Assembly: GCF_027531705.1 (NCBI RefSeq)
Contig: NZ_JAPZSP010000029.1
Span: 1 to 64,000, forward strand
Direction: 5' to 3'
Length of the DNA: 64,000 nt
Source of the DNA: Flavobacterium sp.
GTDB lineage: Bacteria; Bacteroidota; Bacteroidia; Flavobacteriales; Flavobacteriaceae
The notes below the pieces were generated by a model. The model was not told where the DNA came from. It searched no databases and was given only the letters and a program-made list of their open reading frames with translations. The translations under genes and the position numbers were made by a program. Shown here one piece after another: positions 33,815 through 42,240 of the stretch; positions within the stretch are counted from its first letter, which is position 1; the number at the start of each line of letters is the position of its first letter.

Positions 33815-34069
33815 TTATTCCTGCTTAACAGCTGGTTGTTTTGCTTTTTGTTTGGCTAGTTTTTTAGCTCTTTTTTTAGCATCTTTTTCATTTTGTTTTT
33901 TTTGTGCTTCTATTCTAACAGCACGTTCCATATTTGCTTGAGCGGGTCGAGGTGGCTCTTGCTGCATTTTATCCAAATCATTTTCTTGACGTTCTTCTTG
34001 TCGCTCAGTCTGAGCTTGCATTGTAGTAAGTCCTACAAAAAATAAAATAGCTAACAATATTTTTTTCAT
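33815..34069 (-). CDS. Small secreted protein with Lys/Ala-rich tail
   Basis: An 84-residue product. It begins with a signal peptide (about residues 1-19, MKKILLAILFFVGLTTMQAQ). The mature part is highly charged: an acidic Gln/Glu stretch, then a C-terminal run rich in Lys, Ala and Gln (KKRAKKLAKQKAKQ). It is probably helical and periplasmic or exported. I do not recognise a family. It stands alone between repeat clusters. Confidence 0.65.
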   Translation of the reverse strand: MKKILLAILFFVGLTTMQAQTERQEERQENDLDKMQQEPPRPAQANMERAVRIEAQKKQNEKDAKKRAKKLAKQKAKQPAVKQE

Positions 34070-34204
34070 AACGTTTGTATCTAAAAGGATTAAAACTTTA
34101 TCAAAGTTAGGCTATGTTAATCGATGGCGTTTTACAGAATAATTTAGAAAGTTTGTATAATTCAATGGTTTATAGGACGAAATGTTTTTTTGGAACACAT
34201 AGAA

Positions 34205-34460
34205 AAATAGTTTTTGACGCTGCGCTTGGGTTTAACTGCTATGGACGCAAAGAGGGCGCGAAATTCGCTAAGGTTTGATGGGACTCGGATGAAACGGATG
34301 CTTCGCAAACGCGGATTTTTTTGGAACCAGGATGGGAGAAATTAGAGAAATCTTTATAATTTAGTGCTTCTAAGTTCTCGATACTTTTTATAAAAAGCGG
34401 GTGCATTTTATAAAAAACTCGAAGTGATATTAGTGGTAGATTGATGAGTTCGTTTTTTTT
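34205..34460. repeat. Intergenic repeats
   Basis: A GGCGCTGCGC-type fragment, a GATGAAACGGATGCTTCGCA unit and a half REP-like element (about 34372-34432) with TTTTATAAAA arms around AGCGGGTGCA. No gene is seen between 34070 and 34535; an open minus-strand frame here is made by the repeats. Confidence 0.75.
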
Positions 34461-34535
34461 TAAGGCATATAGTTGAAGGCAATATTTTGACAAAAAAAAC
34501 GTTATTATTCATCAAACAATTAAAAACCTAAAATT

Positions 34536-35009
34536 ATGAAAAACTTAAAAAAAATTAAATTTAGTTTAGTAATAGCAATGTTATTTGTTTTGACTACATC
34601 ATCTATGTGTAGTAATGATGATGATAATCCAAATCCAACAGTTAATAATCCAGCTGATGTTATTAACATATTAAATAACGGAACTTGGAGAATAACATTT
34701 TATTATGATACTGACCAAGAAGAAACTACTAATTTTAATGGTTACAATTTTACTTTTGGAGCAAGTAATGCCCTAACCGCTTCAAATGGAACAAATAATT
34801 ATACTGGAACTTGGTCTGTAACTGACATTAATAGTAATGATGATAGTATAAGTGATTTAGATTTTAATATTACATTTAGTTCACCTTCACAATTTGAAGA
34901 ATTGACAGATGATTGGGAAATTATTGAAAAATCTACAACTGTAATAAAACTAAAAGATGTTAGTGGTGGAAATGGAGGAACAGATTATTTGACATTTACG
35001 AAAAATTAA
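34536..35009 (+). CDS. Lipocalin-like lipoprotein
   Basis: A 157-residue protein. A lipoprotein signal leads to a Cys near residue 25 (TTSSMCSNDDD), followed by an Asp/Asn-rich linker. The rest has the alternating strands and early GTWRITFYY motif found in lipocalin-like outer-membrane lipoproteins of Bacteroidota, with later YTGTWSVT and ITFSSP strands. Ligand and role are unknown. An attC-like hairpin with a promoter follows right after the stop. Confidence 0.7.
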   Translation: MKNLKKIKFSLVIAMLFVLTTSSMCSNDDDNPNPTVNNPADVINILNNGTWRITFYYDTDQEETTNFNGYNFTFGASNALTASNGTNNYTGTWSVTDINSNDDSISDLDFNITFSSPSQFEELTDDWEIIEKSTTVIKLKDVSGGNGGTDYLTFTKN

Positions 35010-35012
35010 TAC

Positions 35013-35047
35013 TGCCTACAACAGCAGTTACAAGAAATTGCTAGGCA
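35013..35047. repeat. Nested hairpin directly after the lipocalin-like gene
   Basis: Outer arms TGCCTA (35013-35018) and TAGGCA (35042-35047) enclose inner arms GCAGTT and AATTGC, with an asymmetric CAACA bulge. The layout recalls integron attC sites, but the GTTRRRY core is not matched. No integrase is in the window. Confidence 0.5.
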
Positions 35048-35069
35048 TGGGATTTATCAGAATTGGTAA

Positions 35070-35098
35070 TTGTTGAATCAAAGTTTTGGTTATATTTG
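35070..35098 (+). promoter_or_regulatory. Orphan Bacteroidota-type promoter
   Basis: TTG at 35070-35072, 18 bases, then TATATTTG at 35091-35098. No plus-strand gene follows; the next gene is on the minus strand. It may belong to the preceding repeat-like element. Confidence 0.5.
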
Positions 35099-35234
35099 TA
35101 ATAGTCAGTGAATGAAGTACGAAACTTCTTGTAGCTGCAAAACGATATATACTTCCCAGCAACACATTACTTCTTCTTTTACATAACATCACTTCGCGCC
35201 TCGTATTTCGTATCTTTAACTTTATTCTCGTACT

Positions 35235-35302
35235 TTCCTCTATCGTTACTTCGGGTGTCCCGATTTCAATCGGGATGTTCTAGAATCTATGAAAAACTGA
35301 GT
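35235..35302. repeat. Half REP-like element with a substituted hairpin
   Basis: The degraded arm CGTTACTTCGGGTG is followed by an 18-base hairpin TCCCGATTTCAATCGGGA (35258-35275) and a degraded right arm. Here, as at 4219-4232, another hairpin occupies the usual slot. Confidence 0.7.
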
Positions 35303-35315
35303 ATTAAAACTTTTT

Positions 35316-35846
35316 CTATAGATACCGCTCGCCTATCACGCTTCTAATGGATACAAATCCGATTTTATTCAGGTCTATTTCGTTTCTTTTTATCCAGGTT
35401 AGGGCTTTTATTTCGTCGGCAGCTTTTATCGAAATTACTTCACTTTTTAGTTCACATTCGTAGAAAATATCCATAGTTCTGTAGGGAACGTTTTTGTATA
35501 AATAATTATTAGGTGATGTAGTAATGAACTTTAACTCTTTTGGTGTGATATTCAACCCTAATTCTTCATTAATTTCGCGACAAGCGGCTTCTTCGGCGGT
35601 TTCGTTTGGGTCAATAAATCCGCCAGGTAGGTCGAGTTTTCCTTTGTCGGGGTCAACATTTCGTTCGGTAAAGAGAATCTTATCTTGGTAGGTGAAAATA
35701 ATAGCCACAGCTGCCGCAATATTGTGGTACAAAACAAAATCGCAATCGGAACAGTGTAACTTGAAGTTGTTCTGATTGGTAACGTTTGGAGAACTGCAAT
35801 TGGGGCAGTATTTGAAGAATGATTGTTGTTTGTTTATTAATTCCAT
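35316..35846 (-). CDS. Nudix hydrolase with N-terminal zinc ribbon
   Basis: A 176-residue protein. The Nudix box is complete: GGFIDPNETAEEAACREINE followed by ELGL (about residues 76-99), matching Gx5Ex7REUXEExGU. Before it stands a C4 zinc ribbon (CPNC near 14-17 and CSDC near 32-35), as in NADH pyrophosphatase-like and related Nudix enzymes. It probably hydrolyses a nucleoside diphosphate-linked substrate such as ADP-ribose or NADH; the substrate cannot be read from sequence. The gene stands alone. Confidence 0.88.
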   Translation of the reverse strand: MELINKQQSFFKYCPNCSSPNVTNQNNFKLHCSDCDFVLYHNIAAAVAIIFTYQDKILFTERNVDPDKGKLDLPGGFIDPNETAEEAACREINEELGLNITPKELKFITTSPNNYLYKNVPYRTMDIFYECELKSEVISIKAADEIKALTWIKRNEIDLNKIGFVSIRSVIGERYL

Positions 35847-35854
35847 GATGAGAT

Positions 35855-36060
35855 TTTTTTTCGCGCGGTGCTTGGGGTTTAACCACTAAGGACACGAAGA
35901 AGGCGCGAAGTTCGCTAAGGTTTTTACTTTGCTTTAAATGTTACGCTTGTTTTTTTTAACCACATAGAGACATAGGTTTCTTTATCTGTATTAGGCGCTG
36001 CGCTTTGGATAGAGTTATTACTATTATAACTCTCGTAGGGTTTAGAACCCTGCGAGAATG
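35855..36060. repeat. Intergenic repeats between Nudix and guaC genes
   Basis: A GGTGCTTGGGGTTTAACCAC unit, a second GGCGCTGCGCTT fragment, and a palindrome TCTCGTAGGGTT/AACCCTGCGAGA (36031-36057), which is a diverged copy of the one at 4106-4138 and may serve as a terminator for guaC. Confidence 0.7.
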
Positions 36061-36066
36061 TTAGAT

Positions 36067-37107
36067 TTACTTGGTAAAAATTCTGTTTTCTTGTTCTATA
36101 ACTCTTATGAAGGTGGTTCTTTTGGTTAGCTCTTTCAACTTAGAAGCTCCAACGTATGTACAAGTACTCCTTAAGCCACCCAGAATATCATGTAAAGTAT
36201 CAATTACATCACCTTTGAAAGGTACTTGAACGGTTTTGCCTTCGCTAGCTCTATATTCTGCGACTCCACCAACGTGTTTTTTCATAGCGGTTTCTGAACT
36301 CATTCCGTAGAATTGCTTGAATTTTTCTCCGTTGACTTCTATTGTTTCTCCACCGCTTTCTGTATGTCCGGCAAGCATACCGCCAAGCATTACAAAATCG
36401 GCTCCAGCTCCAAAAGCTTTGGAAACATCACCAGGAATAGCACAACCGCCATCGCTAATGATATGTCCGCCCAATCCATGAGCGGCATCGGCACATTCAA
36501 TAATAGCAGAAAGTTGTGGATAACCAACGCCAGTTTTGACACGTGTTGTACATACCGAACCTGGTCCGATTCCAACTTTGACAATATCGGCACCTTCTAA
36601 TAGTAATTCTTCTACCATTTCACCCGTTACTACGTTTCCTGCAATGATTACTTTATCGGGATATTGTTTGCGTGCTTGTTTTAGGAAACCTACAAAATGC
36701 TCAGAATACCCATTGGCAACATCAATACAAATAAATTTGAGTTGCGGATTGCTTTGAAATATTTCGGCTATTTTCTTAAAATCTTCTTTTCCTGTTCCAG
36801 TGCTAACGGCTATATAATCGCAAATATCCGAAGGCGCTGTTTGGATAAAGTCATTCCACTCTTGAACAGTATAATGTTTGTGAATACAAGAGAATAATTT
36901 TTCTTTTGCCAATGCCAATGCCATCTCAAAGGTTCCAACGGTATCCATATTGGCCGCCATAATCGGCACGCCTGTCCAAGTCGCAGTGCTGTGTTTAAAC
37001 TTAAATTCGCGTTCTAACGACACTTGAGATCTACTATTAAGTGTAGAGCGTTTGGGTCTTATCATTACATCTTTAAATCCTAATTTAAGTTCGGTTTCTA
37101 TTCTCAT
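36067..37107 (-). CDS. guaC: GMP reductase
   Basis: The 346-residue enzyme reduces GMP to IMP with NADPH and ammonia release, in purine salvage. It has the IMPDH/GMPR TIM-barrel motifs: [14 protein letters not shown] at the start, [17 protein letters not shown] with the catalytic Cys, [20 protein letters not shown], and MLGGMLAGH. There is no CBS insertion, and the length fits GMP reductase rather than IMP dehydrogenase (about 490 residues). [13 protein letters not shown] near 265-277 is also typical. The gene is transcribed alone between repeat clusters. Confidence 0.95.
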   Translation of the reverse strand: MRIETELKLGFKDVMIRPKRSTLNSRSQVSLEREFKFKHSTATWTGVPIMAANMDTVGTFEMALALAKEKLFSCIHKHYTVQEWNDFIQTAPSDICDYIAVSTGTGKEDFKKIAEIFQSNPQLKFICIDVANGYSEHFVGFLKQARKQYPDKVIIAGNVVTGEMVEELLLEGADIVKVGIGPGSVCTTRVKTGVGYPQLSAIIECADAAHGLGGHIISDGGCAIPGDVSKAFGAGADFVMLGGMLAGHTESGGETIEVNGEKFKQFYGMSSETAMKKHVGGVAEYRASEGKTVQVPFKGDVIDTLHDILGGLRSTCTYVGASKLKELTKRTTFIRVIEQENRIFTK

Positions 37108-37204
37108 TTGGTTTACTTTTTCAATGTATTCAAATGTATTACTTTCGGAGAAATTTAGAAGCTGTTTTTTGGATTTATGTGGGTGGAATTTATTAACAAT
37201 TGTT

Positions 37205-38180
37205 AGTAAAAGAAGGCGCGAAGTTCGAGAAGATTTAATGGAACGCGGATGAAACGGACGCTTCGCAAACGCGGATTTACGCGGATTTTTTTTGGCGCTG
37301 CGCTTATGATGGAATGCGGATGAAACGGACGCTTTGCAAACGCGGATTTGCAGTGATTTTTTTGGAACACGGATTGGAGAACTTTAGCGCTATGCTTAGA
37401 ATTTAACCGCAAAGAGCACAAAGAAGGCGCTAAGCACGCAAAGGTTTAATGGGAATGTGGATGAAAACGGTTTTTCTTTTTTTAAACCACATAGAATCAT
37501 AGGTTTTCATAGTTTTATATTTTTGGCGCTGCGCTTGGGATAGGCGACAAAGTTTTTGGTGCTGCGCTTAGGATGGAACGCGGATAAAACGGATGCTTCA
37601 TTAACGCGGATTTACGCGGATTTACGCGGATTTTTTATGGAACACGGATTGGAGAACTTTAGCGCTATGCTTAGGGTTTAACCGCAAAGAGCACAAAGAA
37701 GGCGCTAAGTACGCGAAGATTTAATTAGAACGCGGATGAAACGGACGCTTTGCAAACGCGGATTTGTGCGGATTTTTTTTGGAACACGGACTGGAGAAAT
37801 TAGAGGAATCTTTAAAATTTATTGCTTCTAAGTTCTCGATACATTTTATAAAAAGCTGACGCATTTTATAAAATACTCGAAGTGACGGTAGTGGTAGGTT
37901 GAGGAATTCGCTTTTTTAGACATATAATTTATAAGTCTTAGATACACTATACTTGTACTTTTTCTCTATTGTCACTTCGAGTGATTTTGTATTTTGAAAA
38001 CGCAAGTTTTTGAAATGCAAAATTGAACCGAGGCTTTTGCCGAACTGAGCGAAGCTAATCGAGAACCTCTGAAAAACTTATTTATTGCTTCTATGTTCTC
38101 GATACATTTTATAAAAAGCTGACGCATTTTATAAAATACTCGAAGTGACGGTAGTGTAGGTTGACGAATTCGTTTTTTTA
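37205..38180. repeat. About 1 kb of mixed intergenic repeats
   Basis: The block alternates four CGCGGATGAAACGGACGC-type units (near 37240, 37318, 37578, 37732), GGCGCTGCGC/TTAACCGCAAAG-type units (near 37390, 37530, 37670) and a full REP-like composite element (about 37832-38066) plus the half at 38096-38150. The hairpin arms are TTTTATAAAA around AGCTGACGCA. No gene is seen. Confidence 0.85.
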
Positions 38181-38183
38181 TGG

Positions 38184-38369
38184 TTAATCTTTTACCCCTA
38201 ACTTAGTTAAAACATCTGCCATCAAACACCATTTTGTAATGGATGATTGTAATAAATTTGCTCCTACAAAAGCCGTAAACCACAACCAATTTTGATTTAC
38301 ATATAAAGATAAAAGTATACTGATAAGTATAAAAGTTCCGGCTACTGCGTGTATGATTCTTGTTTTCAT
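38184..38369 (-). CDS. DUF2892 small membrane protein
   Basis: A 61-residue protein with two membrane helices around GTFILISILLSLYV and WLWFTAFVGANLLQSSITKW. This is the DUF2892 pattern, related to the membrane segment of YgaP-type rhodanese proteins, including the C-terminal CLMADVLTKLGV. I start at the ATG 38369, since the longer frame begins with unrelated residues that overlap the PII-like gene in another frame. It is the last gene of the RND efflux unit, 34 bases after the PII-like gene. Confidence 0.75.
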   Translation of the reverse strand: MKTRIIHAVAGTFILISILLSLYVNQNWLWFTAFVGANLLQSSITKWCLMADVLTKLGVKD

Positions 38370-38403
38370 TTTAATAGTAATTAGTGAATGGTGAATAGTT
38401 TTT

Positions 38404-38709
38404 CTAATTCGATTTTTCAATATTGATAATAGCTGAATGGATATGTGATAGCGTTTCTTGTTTTGCATTGAATTCGTCAATTCCATTAAATACATCATCT
38501 ACCTTATCATTTTCTACAAATGCATAAAATAGTATCGATTCGTTTTCGTTCATTTCTGTTCCAAACCAATTGCTTTCGATGGCATCTTCTGAAGTGTTTC
38601 TGTAGCCAGTAACTTCTCGATAAGAGAAGGTTTTGACTTGTGCTTTTTTTAGAATTTGTTTTACTTCGTTTTCAAATTCGGCTACTGCGGTTATTAATAA
38701 TAGTTTCAT
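38404..38709 (-). CDS. PII-like protein associated with RND efflux pump
   Basis: The 101-residue protein has the size and strand-helix-strand pattern of the PII superfamily: MKLLLITAVAEFENEVKQIL, then the T-loop region TFSYREVTGYRNTSEDA, and VDDVFNGIDEFNAK near the end. PII-like proteins encoded beside CusA/CzcA-type pumps form a known subgroup (PII-NG and similar); their ligand is not well established. The classical uridylylated Tyr of GlnB is not evident in the short T-loop. It follows the RND gene by 159 bases, so it may sense metal or nucleotide state and adjust the pump. Confidence 0.75.
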   Translation of the reverse strand: MKLLLITAVAEFENEVKQILKKAQVKTFSYREVTGYRNTSEDAIESNWFGTEMNENESILFYAFVENDKVDDVFNGIDEFNAKQETLSHIHSAIINIEKSN

Positions 38710-38724
38710 GTTTAAAAGTTTAAG

Positions 38725-38868
38725 GTTTAAAAGTTTAAGAGTTTAAGGGTTTAAAAGGCATAGCTTAAAAACTAAAACTTATATTTAAAAAGTACTGCGA
38801 CAAGATCAGTGTGACAATTGACTGAATACTGCGACTGAACACTGAATACTGCGACTGAACACTGAACA
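38725..38868. repeat. Intercistronic repeat in the efflux operon (copy 1)
   Basis: Simple repeats of AAGTTTAAGGTTTAAAAG and CTGCGACTGAACACTGAATA fill this spacer. It is homologous to the spacer 42076-42240, the other long gap in the operon. Confidence 0.75.
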
Positions 38869-41800
38869 CTAATTCTCCCATTTTTTTCTTTCAGTGATAT
38901 AGTAGATTAATGGCACTACAATCAAAGTTAGAATTGTTGAAACGATGGCTCCAAATACTAACGAAATCGCTAATCCTTGGAAAATTGGATCGAATAGGAT
39001 GATTACGGCTCCAATTACAACGGCTCCTGTTGTTAGTAAGATTGGTGTGGTTCGCACTGCTCCTGCTTCGATAATCGCTTGTTTTAATGGAACTCCATCG
39101 TTCAGTCGGATTTCGATGAAGTCGATGAGCAAGACCGAGTTCCTGACCATTACTCCTGCTAATGCAATCATTCCGATGAAAGAAGTAGCTGTGAAAAAAG
39201 CTCCCAATAACCAGTGACCAAATACAATTCCTACCAACGAAAGCGGAATTGCCATCATCATGACCATAGGCGTTTTGAAATTTTGGAACCAACCTACAAT
39301 CAGCATATAAATAATCACGATTACAATCGCAAAAGCTACACCTAAATCACGGAACACTTCTAAGGTTATTTGCCATTCTCCATCCCATTTTACCGTGAAA
39401 TCACTTTCGTCTGATGGTTGGTCCATGTACAATTCGTTGACTTTGTAGCCTTTTGGCAATTTCATTTTTTGCAATTCTTCGTTCATTCCCAAAATCGCAT
39501 ATACTGGACTTTCTAAAGTTCCTGCCATATCAGCGGTTACATACACTACTCGTTTTTGGTCTTTTCTGTAAATTGTTTTTTGTAAAGTATCCGCAACTAC
39601 TTTTACCAAATCAGAAACAGGAACTACATTTCCTTGACTTCCTTTTATTTTTAGATTCTGAATGTCTTGCAAAGATGTTTTGTCTTTGTCATCAAGAGAA
39701 AGTACAATTCCAACGCTATTATTAGAATTTTCATCATATAAATTAGAAACTGGATATTCTTTCAATAAATACGTCAAATTTCCAACTACTTGTTGTGGTG
39801 CAATTCCGTTAAGCATTGCTTTTTCTTTGTCCACTTCCAATCGATATTCGGTTTGATTGTCTTCGGTCATCCAATCGACATCTACAATATCAGATGTTTT
39901 TTCTAAAATACTTTTTACCTGATTGGCAACTGCAATTTGGTCTTTATAATTTGGACCGTAAATCTCGGCAACCAATGTTGATAAAACTGGTGGTCCTGGT
40001 GGTACTTCAATAATTTTGACATTCGCACCATATTTTTTAGCAATCTTTTGCACTTCTGGACGAACAATTTTAGCAATATCATGACTTTGTAAATCTCTAT
40101 CTTCTTTGTGCAGCAAATTCACTTGAATATCCGCCATGTTGCTTCCACCACGCAAATCGTAATGGCGTACCAAACCGTTGAACGTAATTGGTGCTGAAGT
40201 ACCAATGTAATTTTGATAATCCACCACTTCTGGAATAGTTGTAAGATATTGAGCTATTTCTTGCGTAACAGCTGCAGTTCTTTCTAACGTAGTTCCTTCT
40301 GGCATATCAACTACTACTTGGAATTCGTTTTTGTTATCAAAAGGCAGCATTTTTACCAAAACGGATTTTGTGAAAAACATCAAAACTGAACCTACTAATA
40401 AAACAACCGTAATTCCCAACATCACTCTACGTTTAGTAGAATTTTCTAGAAATGGACGTTCAATTTTATTATATACTCTATATATCCAAGACGTTTCCAA
40501 TCCTTGTTCAGCTTTGTGTTCTTGTTCGTCTTTTTCGTGCAATAAATGGTAACCCAAATAAGGCGTAACCGTTAAAGCTACAAACAATGACAATAACATC
40601 GCAATAGAAGCTCCAATTGGCATCGGACTCATATAGGGTCCCATCATTCCTGACACAAACGCCATTGGAAGGATAGCTGCAATAACGGTAAACGTTGCTA
40701 AAATCGTAGGATTTCCAACTTCGTTAATCGCAAAAATAGCCGCTTGTTTGAATGGTAATCTCTTCATTTTGAAATGGCGGTGCATGTTTTCTGCAATGAT
40801 GATACTGTCATCTACTACAATTCCGACCACGAAAACTAATGCGAAAAGCGTAATTCTGTTAAGTGTATAACCCAACATATAGTATGCAAACAAAGTCAAA
40901 GCAAACGTTAAGGGCACAGAAAAGAACACCACTAAACCACCTCGCCAACCCATGGCAAGCATTACTAAAAGTGTTACGGCAATAATCGCAATTCCCAAGT
41001 GCATTAACAACTCTCCTACTTTATCTGAAGCTGTTTCGCCATAATTACGAGAAACCTCTACATGAACATCATCGGTAATTAATGTTTTCTTCAAACCGTC
41101 AACTTTTTCAAGTATTTTATCTGCAATTTTCATAGCATCAGCTCCTTTTACTTTTCCGATAGAAATAGTAACCGCTGGATATTCTGATTTGTTTTTAGTA
41201 TATTTCTCATTGGCTTTTCCGTAACCGAAAGAAACATAACTTCTTGGTGTTGAAGGACCATCTTGAACAGCAGCGACTTGTTTTAAATACACTGGCATGT
41301 TTGCATTTACACCAACAACTAAATTCTCAACATCTTCTGAATTCGATAGAAATTGTCCTGTTGTAAGCAAGTATTCTTTATCATTAGAAACAAAACTTCC
41401 CGATTGAGAACTTCCATTATTAGCTTGAATCATTTGCATAACCGACAAAGCATCCACGCCATTTTCAGCCATTTTATCTTTGTCTAAAACTACTTTTAGC
41501 TCACGCGTTCTTCCACCAATTTCTTTGGTGATGGCAACGTCTTTTACTTTTTCAATTTCAGAAGTTACTTCTTCGGCAATTTGACGAATTTCAAAATCGT
41601 TTAACGTTTCGCTCCAAAGCGTCAATCCCATCATAGGAACATCGTCAATAGAACGCGTTTTTACCATAGGTTTGAAAACACCTTTTGGGAACATGTTTTC
41701 GTTTTTCATCAACTCGTCGTACAATTTAACATACGAGCGTTCTGAATCTTCGCCTACATAAAATTGCACAATAATCATCGCTTGACCATTCATAGCCATG

Positions 41801-42060
41801 CTATGTAAATGTTCTACACCTTTGATGTTGGACAATACTTTTTCTAATGGTTTTATAACACGGCTTTCCACTTCTGCCGGACTTGCTCCTGGATAACCAA
41901 TCATTACATCGGCCATTGGAACATTGATTTGTGGTTCTTCTTCACGCGGAATTAAGAACGAACTATATACACCAATTATCATCAATCCAACCATCAATAG
42001 AATGGTCAATTTAGAGTTGATGAAAAAATGGGCTATTTTACCTGATATACCTTCTTGCAT
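38869..42060 (-). CDS. RND efflux transporter, inner-membrane permease
   Basis: A 1063-residue permease of the AcrB/CusA superfamily. Twelve membrane helices are expected: one near residues 13-33, a cluster near 340-540, one near 560 and a second cluster near 875-1055. The TM4 segment VFVVGIVVDDSIIIAENMHRH carries the Asp pair needed for proton relay. Two large periplasmic domains (about 40-335 and 585-865) stand between. With the adaptor and TolC-like genes it forms a tripartite pump through both membranes. The PII-like gene downstream points to metal efflux, but drug or acid export cannot be excluded, and no methionine metal pathway can be read by eye. Confidence 0.92.
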   Translation of the reverse strand: MQEGISGKIAHFFINSKLTILLMVGLMIIGVYSSFLIPREEEPQINVPMADVMIGYPGASPAEVESRVIKPLEKVLSNIKGVEHLHSMAMNGQAMIIVQFYVGEDSERSYVKLYDELMKNENMFPKGVFKPMVKTRSIDDVPMMGLTLWSETLNDFEIRQIAEEVTSEIEKVKDVAITKEIGGRTRELKVVLDKDKMAENGVDALSVMQMIQANNGSSQSGSFVSNDKEYLLTTGQFLSNSEDVENLVVGVNANMPVYLKQVAAVQDGPSTPRSYVSFGYGKANEKYTKNKSEYPAVTISIGKVKGADAMKIADKILEKVDGLKKTLITDDVHVEVSRNYGETASDKVGELLMHLGIAIIAVTLLVMLAMGWRGGLVVFFSVPLTFALTLFAYYMLGYTLNRITLFALVFVVGIVVDDSIIIAENMHRHFKMKRLPFKQAAIFAINEVGNPTILATFTVIAAILPMAFVSGMMGPYMSPMPIGASIAMLLSLFVALTVTPYLGYHLLHEKDEQEHKAEQGLETSWIYRVYNKIERPFLENSTKRRVMLGITVVLLVGSVLMFFTKSVLVKMLPFDNKNEFQVVVDMPEGTTLERTAAVTQEIAQYLTTIPEVVDYQNYIGTSAPITFNGLVRHYDLRGGSNMADIQVNLLHKEDRDLQSHDIAKIVRPEVQKIAKKYGANVKIIEVPPGPPVLSTLVAEIYGPNYKDQIAVANQVKSILEKTSDIVDVDWMTEDNQTEYRLEVDKEKAMLNGIAPQQVVGNLTYLLKEYPVSNLYDENSNNSVGIVLSLDDKDKTSLQDIQNLKIKGSQGNVVPVSDLVKVVADTLQKTIYRKDQKRVVYVTADMAGTLESPVYAILGMNEELQKMKLPKGYKVNELYMDQPSDESDFTVKWDGEWQITLEVFRDLGVAFAIVIVIIYMLIVGWFQNFKTPMVMMMAIPLSLVGIVFGHWLLGAFFTATSFIGMIALAGVMVRNSVLLIDFIEIRLNDGVPLKQAIIEAGAVRTTPILLTTGAVVIGAVIILFDPIFQGLAISLVFGAIVSTILTLIVVPLIYYITERKKWEN

Positions 42061-42075
42061 TTTTTTTTTAGTTTA

Positions 42076-42240
42076 TGAGTTTAGAAGTTTATGAGTTTAA
42101 AAGGCAATGCTTAAAAACTGAAAACTTATATTTAAAAAGCACTGAGACTGCGCTCAGTGTGACACTGAAAACTGCGACCGATTACTGCGACTGATTACTG
42201 CGACTGAAAACTGCGACTGAACACTGATTACTGAACACTA
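42076..42240. repeat. Intercistronic repeat in the efflux operon (copy 2)
   Basis: This spacer shares the TTTAAAAGGCA...CTTAAAAACT block and the CTGCGACTGA-type tandem with 38725-38868. Its last bases encode the final residues and stop of the adaptor gene (VSVQ, then TAA at 42230-42228). Confidence 0.75.

Noticed and set aside
34239..34493. Minus-strand open frame of 84 codons
   Set aside because: It lies on intergenic repeats (REP-like half element and GATGAAACGGATGC unit); composition follows the repeats.
35013..35047. Firm attC call
   Set aside because: The conserved GTTRRRY core is not matched and there is no integron integrase in the window, so it stays a loose resemblance.
37203..37421. 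Minus-strand open frame of 72 codons
   Set aside because: Made by the same repeats as at 25855-26060, with matching peptide fragments.
38370..38498. N-terminal extension of the DUF2892 gene
   Set aside because: The extra 43 codons overlap the end of the PII-like gene in another frame and show no membrane or signal feature; the ATG at 38369 fits the family.
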